Assembly (NCBI GenBank): GCA_045636125.1
Contig: JAZTWX010000026.1
Coordinates: 62,001-126,000 of the forward strand
Length of the DNA: 64,000 nucleotides
Direction of reading: 5' to 3'
From: HGM04593 sp045636125
GTDB lineage: Bacteria > Bacteroidota > Bacteroidia > Bacteroidales > Bacteroidaceae
Shown: piece after piece, positions 16,687 to 24,729 of the stretch
Layout of the letters: each line of letters starts with the position of its first letter
Position numbering within the stretch: position 1 is the stretch's first letter
Notes under the pieces: model-generated
The model's input: the letters and a program-made list of their open reading frames with translations, nothing else
Told to the model about the DNA's origin: nothing
The model's database searches: none
Made by a program: the position numbers and the translations under genes

Positions 16687-17946
16687 TTAGTATACACTAC
16701 CGCCCAGGGCGGCAAAATCCTCAAAGAACGAGGGATAGGATTTTGCAACACACTCGGCACCGCAGATGGTGGTTACACCTGTGGCTACGGTGCTCATAAC
16801 AGCGGCCGACATTGCTATGCGGTGGTCGCCGAAGCTGTCTACAGGAGAGAGGGCAACGGGCTCGCCGCCCACCACCGTAAATGTATCCTCGCCAATGGTC
16901 GAATGTACACCGAACGATGCAAGCACGGCCTTCATTGCTGCCAAGCGGTCGCTCTCCTTGTAGCGCAGACGGCCCACGTTGGTGAAAAGTGTTTCACCGC
17001 TGGCCACCGCTGCCGCAACCGAGAGGATGGGGACAAGGTCGGGGGTATCTTCGCAGTCGAGTTCCGCACCAAAGAGCTGCGACGGCATTGCCACCACTCC
17101 TTCGGGGGTAATATCAATATAGGCGCCCATTGAGCGCAGGTGGTCGATTATGCGGCGGTCGCCCTGCAACGAATCGATATTGCAGCCGCGCACGGTTATA
17201 GGCCTCTTGCCCACTACTCCCGCAACTATCCAGAATGCGGCAGACGACCAGTCGGCCTCGACAACCACATTTCCGGGCAACGAATAACTGCTGCCGCTTT
17301 TAATGGAGTAGCTGTTGCCGCGACGTGTTACCTGCACGCCCGCTGCACGCAAGGCATCAATTGTCATATCGACATAAGAGGCGCTTGCAAGGCCGCCCAC
17401 AATCTCTATTTCGCTGTCGACTGCTGCCAACGGAAGGGCAAACAACAGGCCTGTGAGGTACTGCGACGATATATTGCCGGGCAGTGTGTAACGGCCGCCC
17501 TGCAATGTTCCTTTGCAGCTCATTGGGAGCTCCGCATCCTCGCAGTGCTTGTGCACAGCAACCCCGTGCTCCACGAGCACACGGCAGAGAGCATCCATCG
17601 GGCGGGTGGGCAATTTTCCGCTGCCCACAAAAGTAGCATCGGCCCCCAAGGCTGCTGCTACCGGCACAAGGAAACGCAGTGTGGAACCACTCTCGCCACA
17701 GTCGAGCGTGCCACCCTTGCAAGGCTGCACAGGCGTTACCGCGAACACCCCGCCGTTGTACTCTATCGACGCGCCAAGCGCATTGAGCGAGCGCATTGTG
17801 GCAACAATATCGGCGTTTGTGCTGCTGCACGCTATGGTGCAAGGCTCATTGCCCAACGCTGCACAAATGAGCAGACGATGGGCCTGCGACTTTGACGGCG
17901 GAGGGATTACCGTTCCCTGCAATGTTCCGTTTACCTGTTTATCCAT
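16687..17946 (-). CDS. aroA: 3-phosphoshikimate 1-carboxyvinyltransferase (EPSP synthase)
   Basis: 419 aa. Transfers enolpyruvate from PEP to shikimate-3-phosphate. Signatures: 'PPSKSQAHRLLICAAL' (substrate-binding Lys), 'DCGESGSTLRFLVPVAAA' and 'RYKESDRLAAM', with the catalytic Asp in 'EDTPDLVP'. The two inside-out alpha/beta domains are complete. The start ATG lies 2 nt after the aroB stop, indicating tight coupling. The sequence 'CGESGSTLRF' has Glu where many EPSP synthases have Asn/Gly next to the PEP loop; I do not infer glyphosate behaviour from this. Confidence 0.95.
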   Translation of the reverse strand: MDKQVNGTLQGTVIPPPSKSQAHRLLICAALGNEPCTIACSSTNADIVATMRSLNALGASIEYNGGVFAVTPVQPCKGGTLDCGESGSTLRFLVPVAAALGADATFVGSGKLPTRPMDALCRVLVEHGVAVHKHCEDAELPMSCKGTLQGGRYTLPGNISSQYLTGLLFALPLAAVDSEIEIVGGLASASYVDMTIDALRAAGVQVTRRGNSYSIKSGSSYSLPGNVVVEADWSSAAFWIVAGVVGKRPITVRGCNIDSLQGDRRIIDHLRSMGAYIDITPEGVVAMPSQLFGAELDCEDTPDLVPILSVAAAVASGETLFTNVGRLRYKESDRLAAMKAVLASFGVHSTIGEDTFTVVGGEPVALSPVDSFGDHRIAMSAAVMSTVATGVTTICGAECVAKSYPSFFEDFAALGGSVY

Positions 17947-17948
17947 TG

Positions 17949-19010
17949 TTACTTTTCTATTACCTTTTCCAAAAGCTCTTTCAACTCACCCACCGACACG
18001 GTTACAAGGGCACAATCACCCAATGCGCGGGGCAGCACAATTGTTACATTGCCTCCGCGACGTTTCTTGTCGGTGAGCATTGCGGCGTGCATTTCGGCTG
18101 CAGTGTAATTGCAGCTTATGTCGAACCCATAGTTCACGAGCAGAGCCGAGAGCTCGTCGACAATATTGCAAAGCCCACACAAAGGAGCTATTTTTGCAGC
18201 AACCACCATACCTTTTGCAACAGCCTCGCCGTGTGAAACAGCAAAATTGCTCAGTTTCTCAATGGCGTGACCGAATGTGTGTCCGAAGTTCAAAAGACCG
18301 CGCAAGCCGTTGTCAAATTCGTCCTGCTGCACAACATCGCGCTTTATTTCAACGCAGCGGGCAACAACACTGTCGCGGTCGAACGACACGCTGCGCAACA
18401 CGCTGTAAAGCTCTTTATCGAGTATCACGCCATATTTTATAACCTCGGCGCAACCGTCGCGGTAGATGTTGGCCGGGAGAGTATCGTGCAGGCTTGTGTC
18501 GCACAGGACGAGCGACGGCTGGTAGAAACTGCCCACAAGGTTCTTGCCCGCGGGAATATCTATCGCTGTCTTGCCACCCACCGAGCTGTCAACCGCAGCA
18601 AGCAGTGTTGTGGGCACCTGTATATATTTTACTCCACGCAGATAGAGCGAAGCAGAAAGACCGCCCAGGTCGCCTACAACGCCGCCGCCAAAGGCTATTA
18701 TAGCGTCGCTGCGTGTGAGCTCCTCACGGGCAAGGAAATTGAGAAAGGCCAGAAGATTTTCGGCACATTTCGATGCTTCGCCTGCGGGGATAACATACTT
18801 GCAAGCGCTGTAACCGGCTGTTTGCAGGTGCTCCATCATTGCGTTGCCATAGAGCGCATCGACATTGCTGTCGGTGAGCACAGCCACACGGCAATCGCCC
18901 ACTACGGGGCGTGCAAATTCCCCGATGCGTGCAAGAAGGCCGCGCCCTATGAGTATGTCGTAGCTGCGCGATGCAGCCACTTTAATGGTTTTGTGCGACA
19001 TATATATCAT
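17949..19010 (-). CDS. aroB: 3-dehydroquinate synthase
   Basis: 353 aa. NAD- and divalent-metal-dependent cyclisation of DAHP to 3-dehydroquinate. Signatures: 'GGGVVGDLGGLSASLYLRG' (NAD-binding loop), 'DSSVGGKTAID' and the metal-binding 'LLNFGHTFGHAIE'. The ATG at 19010 overlaps the tyrA stop (ATGA), supporting translational coupling; an internal ATG at 19001 is the alternative. It sits within the aroF-tyrA-aroB-aroA-pheA-aroQ operon. Confidence 0.95.
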   Translation of the reverse strand: MIYMSHKTIKVAASRSYDILIGRGLLARIGEFARPVVGDCRVAVLTDSNVDALYGNAMMEHLQTAGYSACKYVIPAGEASKCAENLLAFLNFLAREELTRSDAIIAFGGGVVGDLGGLSASLYLRGVKYIQVPTTLLAAVDSSVGGKTAIDIPAGKNLVGSFYQPSLVLCDTSLHDTLPANIYRDGCAEVIKYGVILDKELYSVLRSVSFDRDSVVARCVEIKRDVVQQDEFDNGLRGLLNFGHTFGHAIEKLSNFAVSHGEAVAKGMVVAAKIAPLCGLCNIVDELSALLVNYGFDISCNYTAAEMHAAMLTDKKRRGGNVTIVLPRALGDCALVTVSVGELKELLEKVIEK

Positions 19011-19834
19011 TCAATTTGTTCTTTGGCTGCGCAACCATCGTGCAGGAGCGAGCGGAGAGTGTCCGCATCGCCCTCGGCAATAGCCTTGCGATAGTCGCCA
19101 AGAGAGCCAATCAATAAATCAAGTTCGGCGAGCAGATTCTCGCGGTTCTCCATAAAAAGCTCGGTCCACATATTCTCGTTGAGACGCGACACACGGGTGA
19201 GGTCGCGGAAGCTGCCTGCGCTGTATCCCTTGTGATATTGTGCCGAGGGGCTCTTTACAAAGGCATTCGACACAACGTGACACATTTGCGAGGTGTAGGC
19301 AATCATGCGGTCGTGAAAAGACGCCGTGGTGACAACAAATTTCTTGAAGCCGAGCGGAGCAAGCATCTGTTTCACCCTATCGAGCAGGTTAATGTCGTCG
19401 TGTATGGGCGGAACCATAATGAACGACGCTCCCGAAAAGAGAGCTGCACGCGAGTGCTTGTAGCCTGAGTATTGTGTTCCGGCCATAGGGTGGCCGCCGA
19501 CGAATGTGAAGCCGTGCTGCGCTGCAAGAGCAAAGCCCTGCTCGCACACAGCCTGCTTTGTACCGCAGAAATCGACTACAAGAGCCGTAGAGGGAACCGA
19601 CGCTGCGTTTGCGGCAAGATAGTTCACTGCAGCCACAGGCGTTATTGCAAGCACAATGAGGCTACACTGCTGCATAGTGTTTGCGGTGAGCTCTTTATCT
19701 ATTGTGCCGTCGAGACGGGCATAACCCAGCACGGTAGAGTCAACATCGTAACCATAGACTGTGTAGCCGGCAGCTTTGAACGCTTTTGCCGCCGAACCAC
19801 CTATAAGTCCCAGGCCAACTACTCCCACTTTCAT
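19007..19834 (-). CDS. tyrA: Prephenate dehydrogenase (arogenate/prephenate dehydrogenase family)
   Basis: 275 aa, a single-domain TyrA without chorismate mutase or ACT regions. The N-terminal Rossmann fold has 'GVVGLGLIGGSAAKAF' (GxGxxG) and the active-site histidine lies in 'GGHPMAGT'. It oxidatively decarboxylates prephenate to 4-hydroxyphenylpyruvate for tyrosine. The Asp in 'VYGYDVD', at the end of strand 2, favours NAD over NADP. The stop overlaps the aroB start by 4 nt and the gene lies 14 nt from aroF. Confidence 0.93.
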   Translation of the reverse strand: MKVGVVGLGLIGGSAAKAFKAAGYTVYGYDVDSTVLGYARLDGTIDKELTANTMQQCSLIVLAITPVAAVNYLAANAASVPSTALVVDFCGTKQAVCEQGFALAAQHGFTFVGGHPMAGTQYSGYKHSRAALFSGASFIMVPPIHDDINLLDRVKQMLAPLGFKKFVVTTASFHDRMIAYTSQMCHVVSNAFVKSPSAQYHKGYSAGSFRDLTRVSRLNENMWTELFMENRENLLAELDLLIGSLGDYRKAIAEGDADTLRSLLHDGCAAKEQIE

Positions 19835-19848
19835 AACTCCTGAAGTTT

Positions 19849-20862
19849 TTAGTGCATTATACTGCGAATTTCACGTACGCGGGCTGCAACCTCGTCGAAC
19901 TGTGCGGGAGTGAGCGACTGTGCGCCGTCGCACAATGCGTGTGCAGGGTCGTTGTGAACCTCAATAATAAGACCGTCGGCACCTGCGGCGCAAGCTGCGC
20001 AGGCCATAGGACGCACAAGGCGCGAAACGCCTGTTGCGTGGCTGGGGTCTACAACAACGGGCAAGTGTGTGAGACCGTTGAGAACGGGCACCGCCGCAAG
20101 GTCGAGCACGTTGCGGGTGTAATTGTCGTAACTGCGTATTCCGCGCTCACAAAGCATCACCTGCTCGTTACCCTCGGACATAATATATTCGGCACTCATA
20201 AGAAGCTCCTTGAGGGTAGCCGAAAGACCGCGCTTCAAAAGGATGGGCTTTTTAGAACGGCCAAGCTCCTTGAGAAGCTCAAAGTTCTGCATATTGCGTG
20301 CACCCACCTGTATAATGTCGACATCGGCAAAGAGGTCGAGGTGAGCTGCGCTCATAATTTCTGTTACTATGGGGAGACCGGTAGCCTCGCGTGCCTTAAG
20401 AAGAAGCTGGAGACCTTCGGCGCGCAATCCCTGGAAATCGTAGGGAGAGGTACGGGGCTTGAATGCTCCACCGCGCAGGATGTTTGCTCCCGACTTTTTC
20501 ACAGCTTCGGCAATTGTGAGAATCTGCTCCTCCGACTCAACCGAGCAAGGGCCGGCCATAATCGCGAAGTGTCCGCCACCTATTTTCACTTTATTATCGC
20601 CGCTGCCCACCTCTACAATTGTGTCCTCGGGGTGGAAACGACGGTTCGCACTCTTAAAGGGTTCGCTTATTCGAGTCACGTTCTCGATGATCTCCAAACC
20701 CGACAATAGATCAATATCAATCTTACTAGTATCACCAATGAGACCAAGCACTGTCTGCATCTCACCCTCCGATACGTGAACTCTCACCTTCTGCGATTCC
20801 AACCAAGCGATAAGATTGTCTCTCTGCGCCTTTGTAACACCGTTTTTAAGTACTGCTATCAT
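19849..20862 (-). CDS. aroF: 3-deoxy-7-phosphoheptulonate (DAHP) synthase, type I-beta
   Basis: 337 aa and the first gene of the operon. An N-terminal ferredoxin-like regulatory domain (~1-75) precedes the KDO8P-synthase-like barrel (~90-337), as in the Thermotoga-type, allosterically controlled enzyme. Barrel signatures are 'FAIMAGPCSVESEEQ', 'RGGAFKPRTSPY' (PEP phosphate binding), 'LLKRGLSATLKELLMSAEYI' and 'VVDPSHATG'. It condenses PEP and erythrose-4-phosphate. Bacteroides species often carry a DAHP synthase-chorismate mutase fusion; here chorismate mutase is in PheA instead. The -7 promoter element lies only ~30 nt upstream, leaving no room for an attenuator leader. Confidence 0.94.
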   Translation of the reverse strand: MIAVLKNGVTKAQRDNLIAWLESQKVRVHVSEGEMQTVLGLIGDTSKIDIDLLSGLEIIENVTRISEPFKSANRRFHPEDTIVEVGSGDNKVKIGGGHFAIMAGPCSVESEEQILTIAEAVKKSGANILRGGAFKPRTSPYDFQGLRAEGLQLLLKAREATGLPIVTEIMSAAHLDLFADVDIIQVGARNMQNFELLKELGRSKKPILLKRGLSATLKELLMSAEYIMSEGNEQVMLCERGIRSYDNYTRNVLDLAAVPVLNGLTHLPVVVDPSHATGVSRLVRPMACAACAAGADGLIIEVHNDPAHALCDGAQSLTPAQFDEVAARVREIRSIMH

Positions 20863-20894
20863 TGTTAATTTACTGTTTTTGTGCGTTTGAGCCG

Positions 20895-20902
20895 CAAATT
20901 TA
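20895..20902 (-). promoter_or_regulatory. -7 element of the aro operon
   Basis: Minus-strand TAAATTTG matches TAnnTTTG; the transcript would begin near 20888, about 26 nt before the aroF ATG. The -33 region is AT-rich without a clear TTG. The rest of the 268-bp gap to GH109 holds only an AT-rich tract, a weak long-loop hairpin (20959-21001) and the GH109 terminator. Confidence 0.5.
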
Positions 20903-21073
20903 TAACTATTTTTTTCTTACACTAAAAATAGAATCTTTTTTTTCGCCGTTTATCCCAAAAAAGCCGTTACAGAGCCCTTACTGCATATTTTTACGGCTTT
21001 TATGCCTTGCGTACCTTACAATTCTGACACGCAGGCCTCATTGAGCATAAACCGGGAGTTTTGTAGTATATAT

Positions 21074-21107
21074 AAAAAATTGAGGAGTGCCCCGGGGCAC
21101 TCCTCAA
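21074..21107 (-). terminator. Terminator of the GH109-like gene
   Basis: A perfect palindrome, TTGAGGAGTGCCCC (21080-21093) with GGGGCACTCCTCAA (21094-21107), is followed on the minus strand by TTTTTTATA. It lies 24 nt after the stop at 21131. Confidence 0.9.
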
Positions 21108-21130
21108 CTGCGTTCTATTTTGATAAGTCT

Positions 21131-22795
21131 TTACTTTTTCAATGCTTTCTTCACAGCTTTTGCAATCTCTTTGTCTGCTGCTGTGCGAGCGCGATTAAGT
21201 GCCTTTTGGGCTTTAGCTTTTGCCTGGGGTGTTTCTGCTGCCTGATAGGCGTCGTACAATGCCCACATGTTCTTCTTTGCTACCACCGCTTTCTGTGCTG
21301 CTGTATAAGCCTCGGCAGCAGCCTCTGTGGCAGCCTCAACCTCGGGAGCAGCATATGCGTGCTTGTAACCCTTAACCTCGTTCCAGTGACCGCGAGTAAA
21401 GTCGGGGAATGCCACAGGTGCGCAGTTGTTGTCCATTGACAATGTACCGAGCTCTGCCAAGCAGCACCACTCAGCCATATCATATACGTCCATATCGAGG
21501 GGAAGACCATTCTGCAAGCAGTAAACAAGACGTGAATCCATCACGAAGTCCATACCGCCGTGGCCAAGGTCGCGACCTTTCTCAACATACTTCTTGAGGA
21601 TGGGGTGATAGTATTTTGCCATCATAGCCTCTCTCTGCTGTGCATTCATAAAGCCGTGGGCGTTGAGGTTATCAACCTGGGGAGCGCCTGTGCCTTTGAG
21701 AGCCTCGCCTGAAAGTGCAAGCTCGGGTCTGGGATACTTAGTTGCATAACCCTTTGTACCTGTGAGCTTGAACAAACGGTTGTAGGGCTGGGGAGTCATA
21801 ACGTTGTGCTGAATCTCAACCACCTTACCCTGTGCTGTACGCATAAGTGTAGTGGTGTGGTCGCCATTGCGGAACTCCTTGCACTCTTTACCTGTTTTCT
21901 CCTTTACAAGAGCTTTGCCGAAGAAAGGCTCGGTATCCATAGCAACGAGTGTAGTGAAGCGGTCGCCACGGTGTATGTTCATACACTGAGCAACGGGGCC
22001 AAGGCCGTGAGTAGCGTAGAGGTCGCCACGGTTCTCCTTGTTGTATTTCAGACGCCAGTGGAGGTTGTCAACATCGTTATCGGCGGGGTCCTTCCAATAT
22101 GCATCCCAGAACCACTCGAGGCTGTGGATGTAGGCACCCTCGGCGCGGATAATCTCACCGAAAACGCCATCCTGTGCCATAGCAAGAGCGTTCATCTCAT
22201 AGTCGTCGTAGCAGCAGTTCTCGAGGATGAAGCAGTGAAGACGTGTCTTCTCTGCAAGCTCGATAAGGCTCCAGCACTGCTCGAGGTTCATTGCAGAGGG
22301 TACCTCGATGGCTGCGTGCTTGCCATTCTCCAAAGCGAATTTTGCAATGGGATAGTGGTGATTCCAGTCGGCAGCAATGTAAACGAGGTCGATGTCGGAA
22401 CGTTTGCAAAGCTCCTCATAACCCTTCTCGCCACTGTAGATTTCGGCAGGCATAAGGCCCTGACTGCGAAGCTCCTTCTGACACTTCTCGGCGCGCTCAT
22501 ACTCATAGTCGCAAAGAGCAACGATTTCAACACCGGGGATACGGCAGAAACGGGTTACAGCACCGGGGCCGCGCATACCAAGACCAACGAATGCAACGCG
22601 CACTGTCTGGATGGGGGCAACTGCCAAGTTAAGAACGTGCTGCTGGCCCTCGGGACGAGCGGGAGTCTCAACAACAATAGTACCTTTGTCCCAGCTCCAC
22701 TTTGTTGAGGGAGACAGAGATTGTGCCTGTACCGATACTGCCGAGAGGCCCATTACGGCTGCAAGCGCAAAACCAAATAATTTTTTCAAGTTCAT
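21131..22795 (-). CDS. GH109-like Gfo/Idh/MocA-family glycosidase/oxidoreductase, exported
   Basis: 554 aa with a Sec signal peptide ('GLSAVSVQAQ'). The Rossmann domain has 'VAFVGLGMRGPGAV' (~residues 68-81), followed by 'EVPSAMNLEQCW' and the conserved 'THGLGPVAQCMNIHRGD' of GH109 alpha-N-acetylgalactosaminidases, which use bound NAD for redox-assisted cleavage. GalNAc removal from mucin-type glycans is therefore likely, though related exported oxidoreductases exist. An Ala/Lys/Glu-rich helical tail (~480-554) follows the usual end of the family. It is monocistronic with its own promoter and terminator. Confidence 0.85.
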   Translation of the reverse strand: MNLKKLFGFALAAVMGLSAVSVQAQSLSPSTKWSWDKGTIVVETPARPEGQQHVLNLAVAPIQTVRVAFVGLGMRGPGAVTRFCRIPGVEIVALCDYEYERAEKCQKELRSQGLMPAEIYSGEKGYEELCKRSDIDLVYIAADWNHHYPIAKFALENGKHAAIEVPSAMNLEQCWSLIELAEKTRLHCFILENCCYDDYEMNALAMAQDGVFGEIIRAEGAYIHSLEWFWDAYWKDPADNDVDNLHWRLKYNKENRGDLYATHGLGPVAQCMNIHRGDRFTTLVAMDTEPFFGKALVKEKTGKECKEFRNGDHTTTLMRTAQGKVVEIQHNVMTPQPYNRLFKLTGTKGYATKYPRPELALSGEALKGTGAPQVDNLNAHGFMNAQQREAMMAKYYHPILKKYVEKGRDLGHGGMDFVMDSRLVYCLQNGLPLDMDVYDMAEWCCLAELGTLSMDNNCAPVAFPDFTRGHWNEVKGYKHAYAAPEVEAATEAAAEAYTAAQKAVVAKKNMWALYDAYQAAETPQAKAKAQKALNRARTAADKEIAKAVKKALKK

Positions 22796-22848
22796 ACCTT
22801 TCGTGTTTTATAGTTTATAAATAAAATTCCAAAATTCGCGGTTTTGCG

Positions 22849-22878
22849 CAAATATACTACTAATTCTCAATTATGCAA
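22849..22878 (-). promoter_or_regulatory. Promoter of the GH109-like gene
   Basis: On the minus strand TTG (22876-22878, preceded by TT) stands 19 nt before TATATTTG (22849-22856), a full match to the Bacteroidetes consensus. The transcript would start near 22842, giving a leader of about 47 nt. Confidence 0.75.
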
Positions 22879-22944
22879 AATTTTACTTTTTTTTTCTAAG
22901 GTTTTGCGCAATCACAGCTTTTCGGCAAGAGAAAAGATGGCTTT

Positions 22945-23589
22945 TTACTGCACTTTGCTGTCGCCAACCCATTTGCCCCAAAAGACGCGGTGGTCGGTCT
23001 TGAAAAGCGCGCCGTAGCCCTGGCGGTAGCCATTTTCGTAACGGCCGTACCAGAAGTCACCGTTCGACCAATAATAGACACCGTAGCCGTGGCGCACGCC
23101 GTCTTTCATTTCGCCGTAATAGGCGTCACCGTTGGCGTAGGTCATTTTTTTGAATGTATAGGCAGGAGCGGGCTGTTTTGAGGTGGGGACATAGGGTGCT
23201 GTGAGACGGATGTCGCCCTCATTGGTGTGCACGCGCAGAATGTGGCCCGTACGGGTGTCGTACTCCACAAAATGCTCCTCGCTACCCACGCGCGCCATAT
23301 CGTCGGTGAGGGTTATACCGAAGAGGTGCTTTCCGCGACGATACTGCCCGAATGTCTGTGCACCGCTGTTGGAGAGGAAATAGCCCCAGCCGTAGATGTT
23401 GTTTTCTATGAGATTGCCCACATACTGGCCGTCGAGGCTCGAAATGTATTTTATTTCTCCCTCGCGGGTAACGTAGTCGCAGAAGACAGCCTGCAAAGGG
23501 TCGCTCATTTCGGGGTAAAAACGAACGGGCTCCTGTGCTCGTGCAACGTTTGCGAGCAGAAGGGTTATTATCAATAATATTTTCTTCAT
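22945..23589 (-). CDS. Exported MORN-repeat protein
   Basis: 214 aa with an N-terminal signal peptide ('LLLANVARAQ'). MORN repeats (Y/W-x-G-x-(W/Y)-x-x-G-x-x-x-G-x-G) are visible: 'YVGNLIENNIYGWGYF' (~55-70), 'YYGEMKDGVRHGYGVYYW' (~157-174) and 'WYGRYENGYRQGYGALF' (~180-196). Such repeats usually mediate protein or membrane binding; no enzymatic domain is present. It is the last gene of the yicC-gmk-nadD operon and its start abuts the nadD stop. The specific role is unknown. Confidence 0.82.
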   Translation of the reverse strand: MKKILLIITLLLANVARAQEPVRFYPEMSDPLQAVFCDYVTREGEIKYISSLDGQYVGNLIENNIYGWGYFLSNSGAQTFGQYRRGKHLFGITLTDDMARVGSEEHFVEYDTRTGHILRVHTNEGDIRLTAPYVPTSKQPAPAYTFKKMTYANGDAYYGEMKDGVRHGYGVYYWSNGDFWYGRYENGYRQGYGALFKTDHRVFWGKWVGDSKVQ

Positions 23590-24164
23590 TATTTATATAG
23601 ATTATTCTTTTTTATATATTGGCTCACGGCGGGCGCCACAAAGGAGTCTATACAAGCACCGGCGGCCACAGCTTCGCGCACCTGTGTGGAACTTACATCA
23701 AAAAGCGGCAGAGGCAACCAGGTGACAGTTGGTGGCAAGGGGGGCGCCTGCTCGCTACCGCGTGGGTAGACTATTATGCGATGCGATGCAAGAATTTCTT
23801 CCCAGCGGTACCACTGGTGGAACTTTTCCCAGTTATCGGCACCTATGAGCAGGATGAATTCCCGTTCGGGGTAGGCTTTTTGCAGGGCGGCAAGCGTGTT
23901 CACCGTGTACGAGGGGCGGGGAAGAGAGAATTCAAAATCGCAGGCCTTGAAACGGCCATCGCCCGCAATGGCAAGTTCCACCATACGCAGACGCTCGTTT
24001 TCACCCACAAGGTTACAACCCGCCTTGTGGGGGTTGAGCGGGGAGACCATAAACCACACTTCGGCAGCAAGCCCCCTGTTGCATACTTCGGCGGCAATCG
24101 ACGTGTGCCCCACGTGAACAGGGTTGAAGCTCCCGCCGAAAATTACGGTGGGAATCTTATTCAT
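23589..24164 (-). CDS. nadD: Nicotinate-nucleotide adenylyltransferase
   Basis: 191 aa. Adenylates nicotinate mononucleotide in NAD synthesis. The nucleotidyltransferase signature 'FGGSFNPVHVGHTSIA' (HxGH-type) opens the protein, and the distal ISSTxxR motif appears as 'VSSTQVREAV'. The 'LLIGADNWEKFHQWYRW' stretch is typical of NadD. It overlaps gmk by 8 nt, and its stop touches the MORN gene start. Confidence 0.95.
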   Translation of the reverse strand: MNKIPTVIFGGSFNPVHVGHTSIAAEVCNRGLAAEVWFMVSPLNPHKAGCNLVGENERLRMVELAIAGDGRFKACDFEFSLPRPSYTVNTLAALQKAYPEREFILLIGADNWEKFHQWYRWEEILASHRIIVYPRGSEQAPPLPPTVTWLPLPLFDVSSTQVREAVAAGACIDSFVAPAVSQYIKKNNLYK

Positions 24165-24723
24165 TCAGGAATTTATTGACAACGGCAAGCACTTCGGCTT
24201 TTGCCTTTTCGAGATTATCGTTCACAATCACACGGTCGGCATATTTCGAGAAGGTCATCTCATACTCGGCCTTGCCTATGCGCTTTTCAATCTCTTCGGG
24301 GGCTGTGTCGCCACGGCCTATGAGACGCTCGCGCAGAACATCGATAGAGGGCGCCTGCACAAAGATGAAGAGCGCGCGTGAGCCGTAGTATTTTTTAAGG
24401 TTGCAGCCACCTTTTACATCCACATCGAAAAGGATGTTCTGCACCTTCAACTGCTCCTCTACCTGCGATTTAAGCGTGCCGTAGAAACGGCCGGGGTACA
24501 CCTCCTCATACTCTACAAACTCGTTTGCGATGATTTTTGCGCGGAACTCTTCGGGGGTGAAGAAGAAATAGTCAACCCCGTTCTTCTCCTCGCCACGGGG
24601 AGGGCGGCTGGTTGCCGACACCGAGAAGCCGAACGAGGCGTTCTGTTCCATAAGATAGTGTACCAATGTCGATTTTCCCGAGCCCGATGGTGCCGAAAAA
24701 ATCACTACTTTTCCGTTGCTCAT
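24157..24723 (-). CDS. gmk: Guanylate kinase
   Basis: 188 aa. Phosphorylates GMP to GDP. It has the P-loop 'FSAPSGSGKSTLVHYL' (residues ~8-23) and the GMP-binding sequence 'SVSATSRPPRGEEKNGVDYFF'-type region. The length is standard. It lies 6 nt after yicC and overlaps nadD, as is common in Bacteroidetes. Confidence 0.96.
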   Translation of the reverse strand: MSNGKVVIFSAPSGSGKSTLVHYLMEQNASFGFSVSATSRPPRGEEKNGVDYFFFTPEEFRAKIIANEFVEYEEVYPGRFYGTLKSQVEEQLKVQNILFDVDVKGGCNLKKYYGSRALFIFVQAPSIDVLRERLIGRGDTAPEEIEKRIGKAEYEMTFSKYADRVIVNDNLEKAKAEVLAVVNKFLNE

Positions 24724-24729
24724 GATATT

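Noticed and set aside
20863..20902. Attenuator leader peptide for the aromatic operon
   Set aside because: The predicted leader is only about 26 nt, with no Phe/Tyr/Trp codon run and no competing hairpins.
20959..21001. Hairpin AAAAGCCGT / ACGGCTTTT
   Set aside because: The 25-nt loop is large, there is no adjacent gene end, and the GH109 terminator nearby is far stronger.
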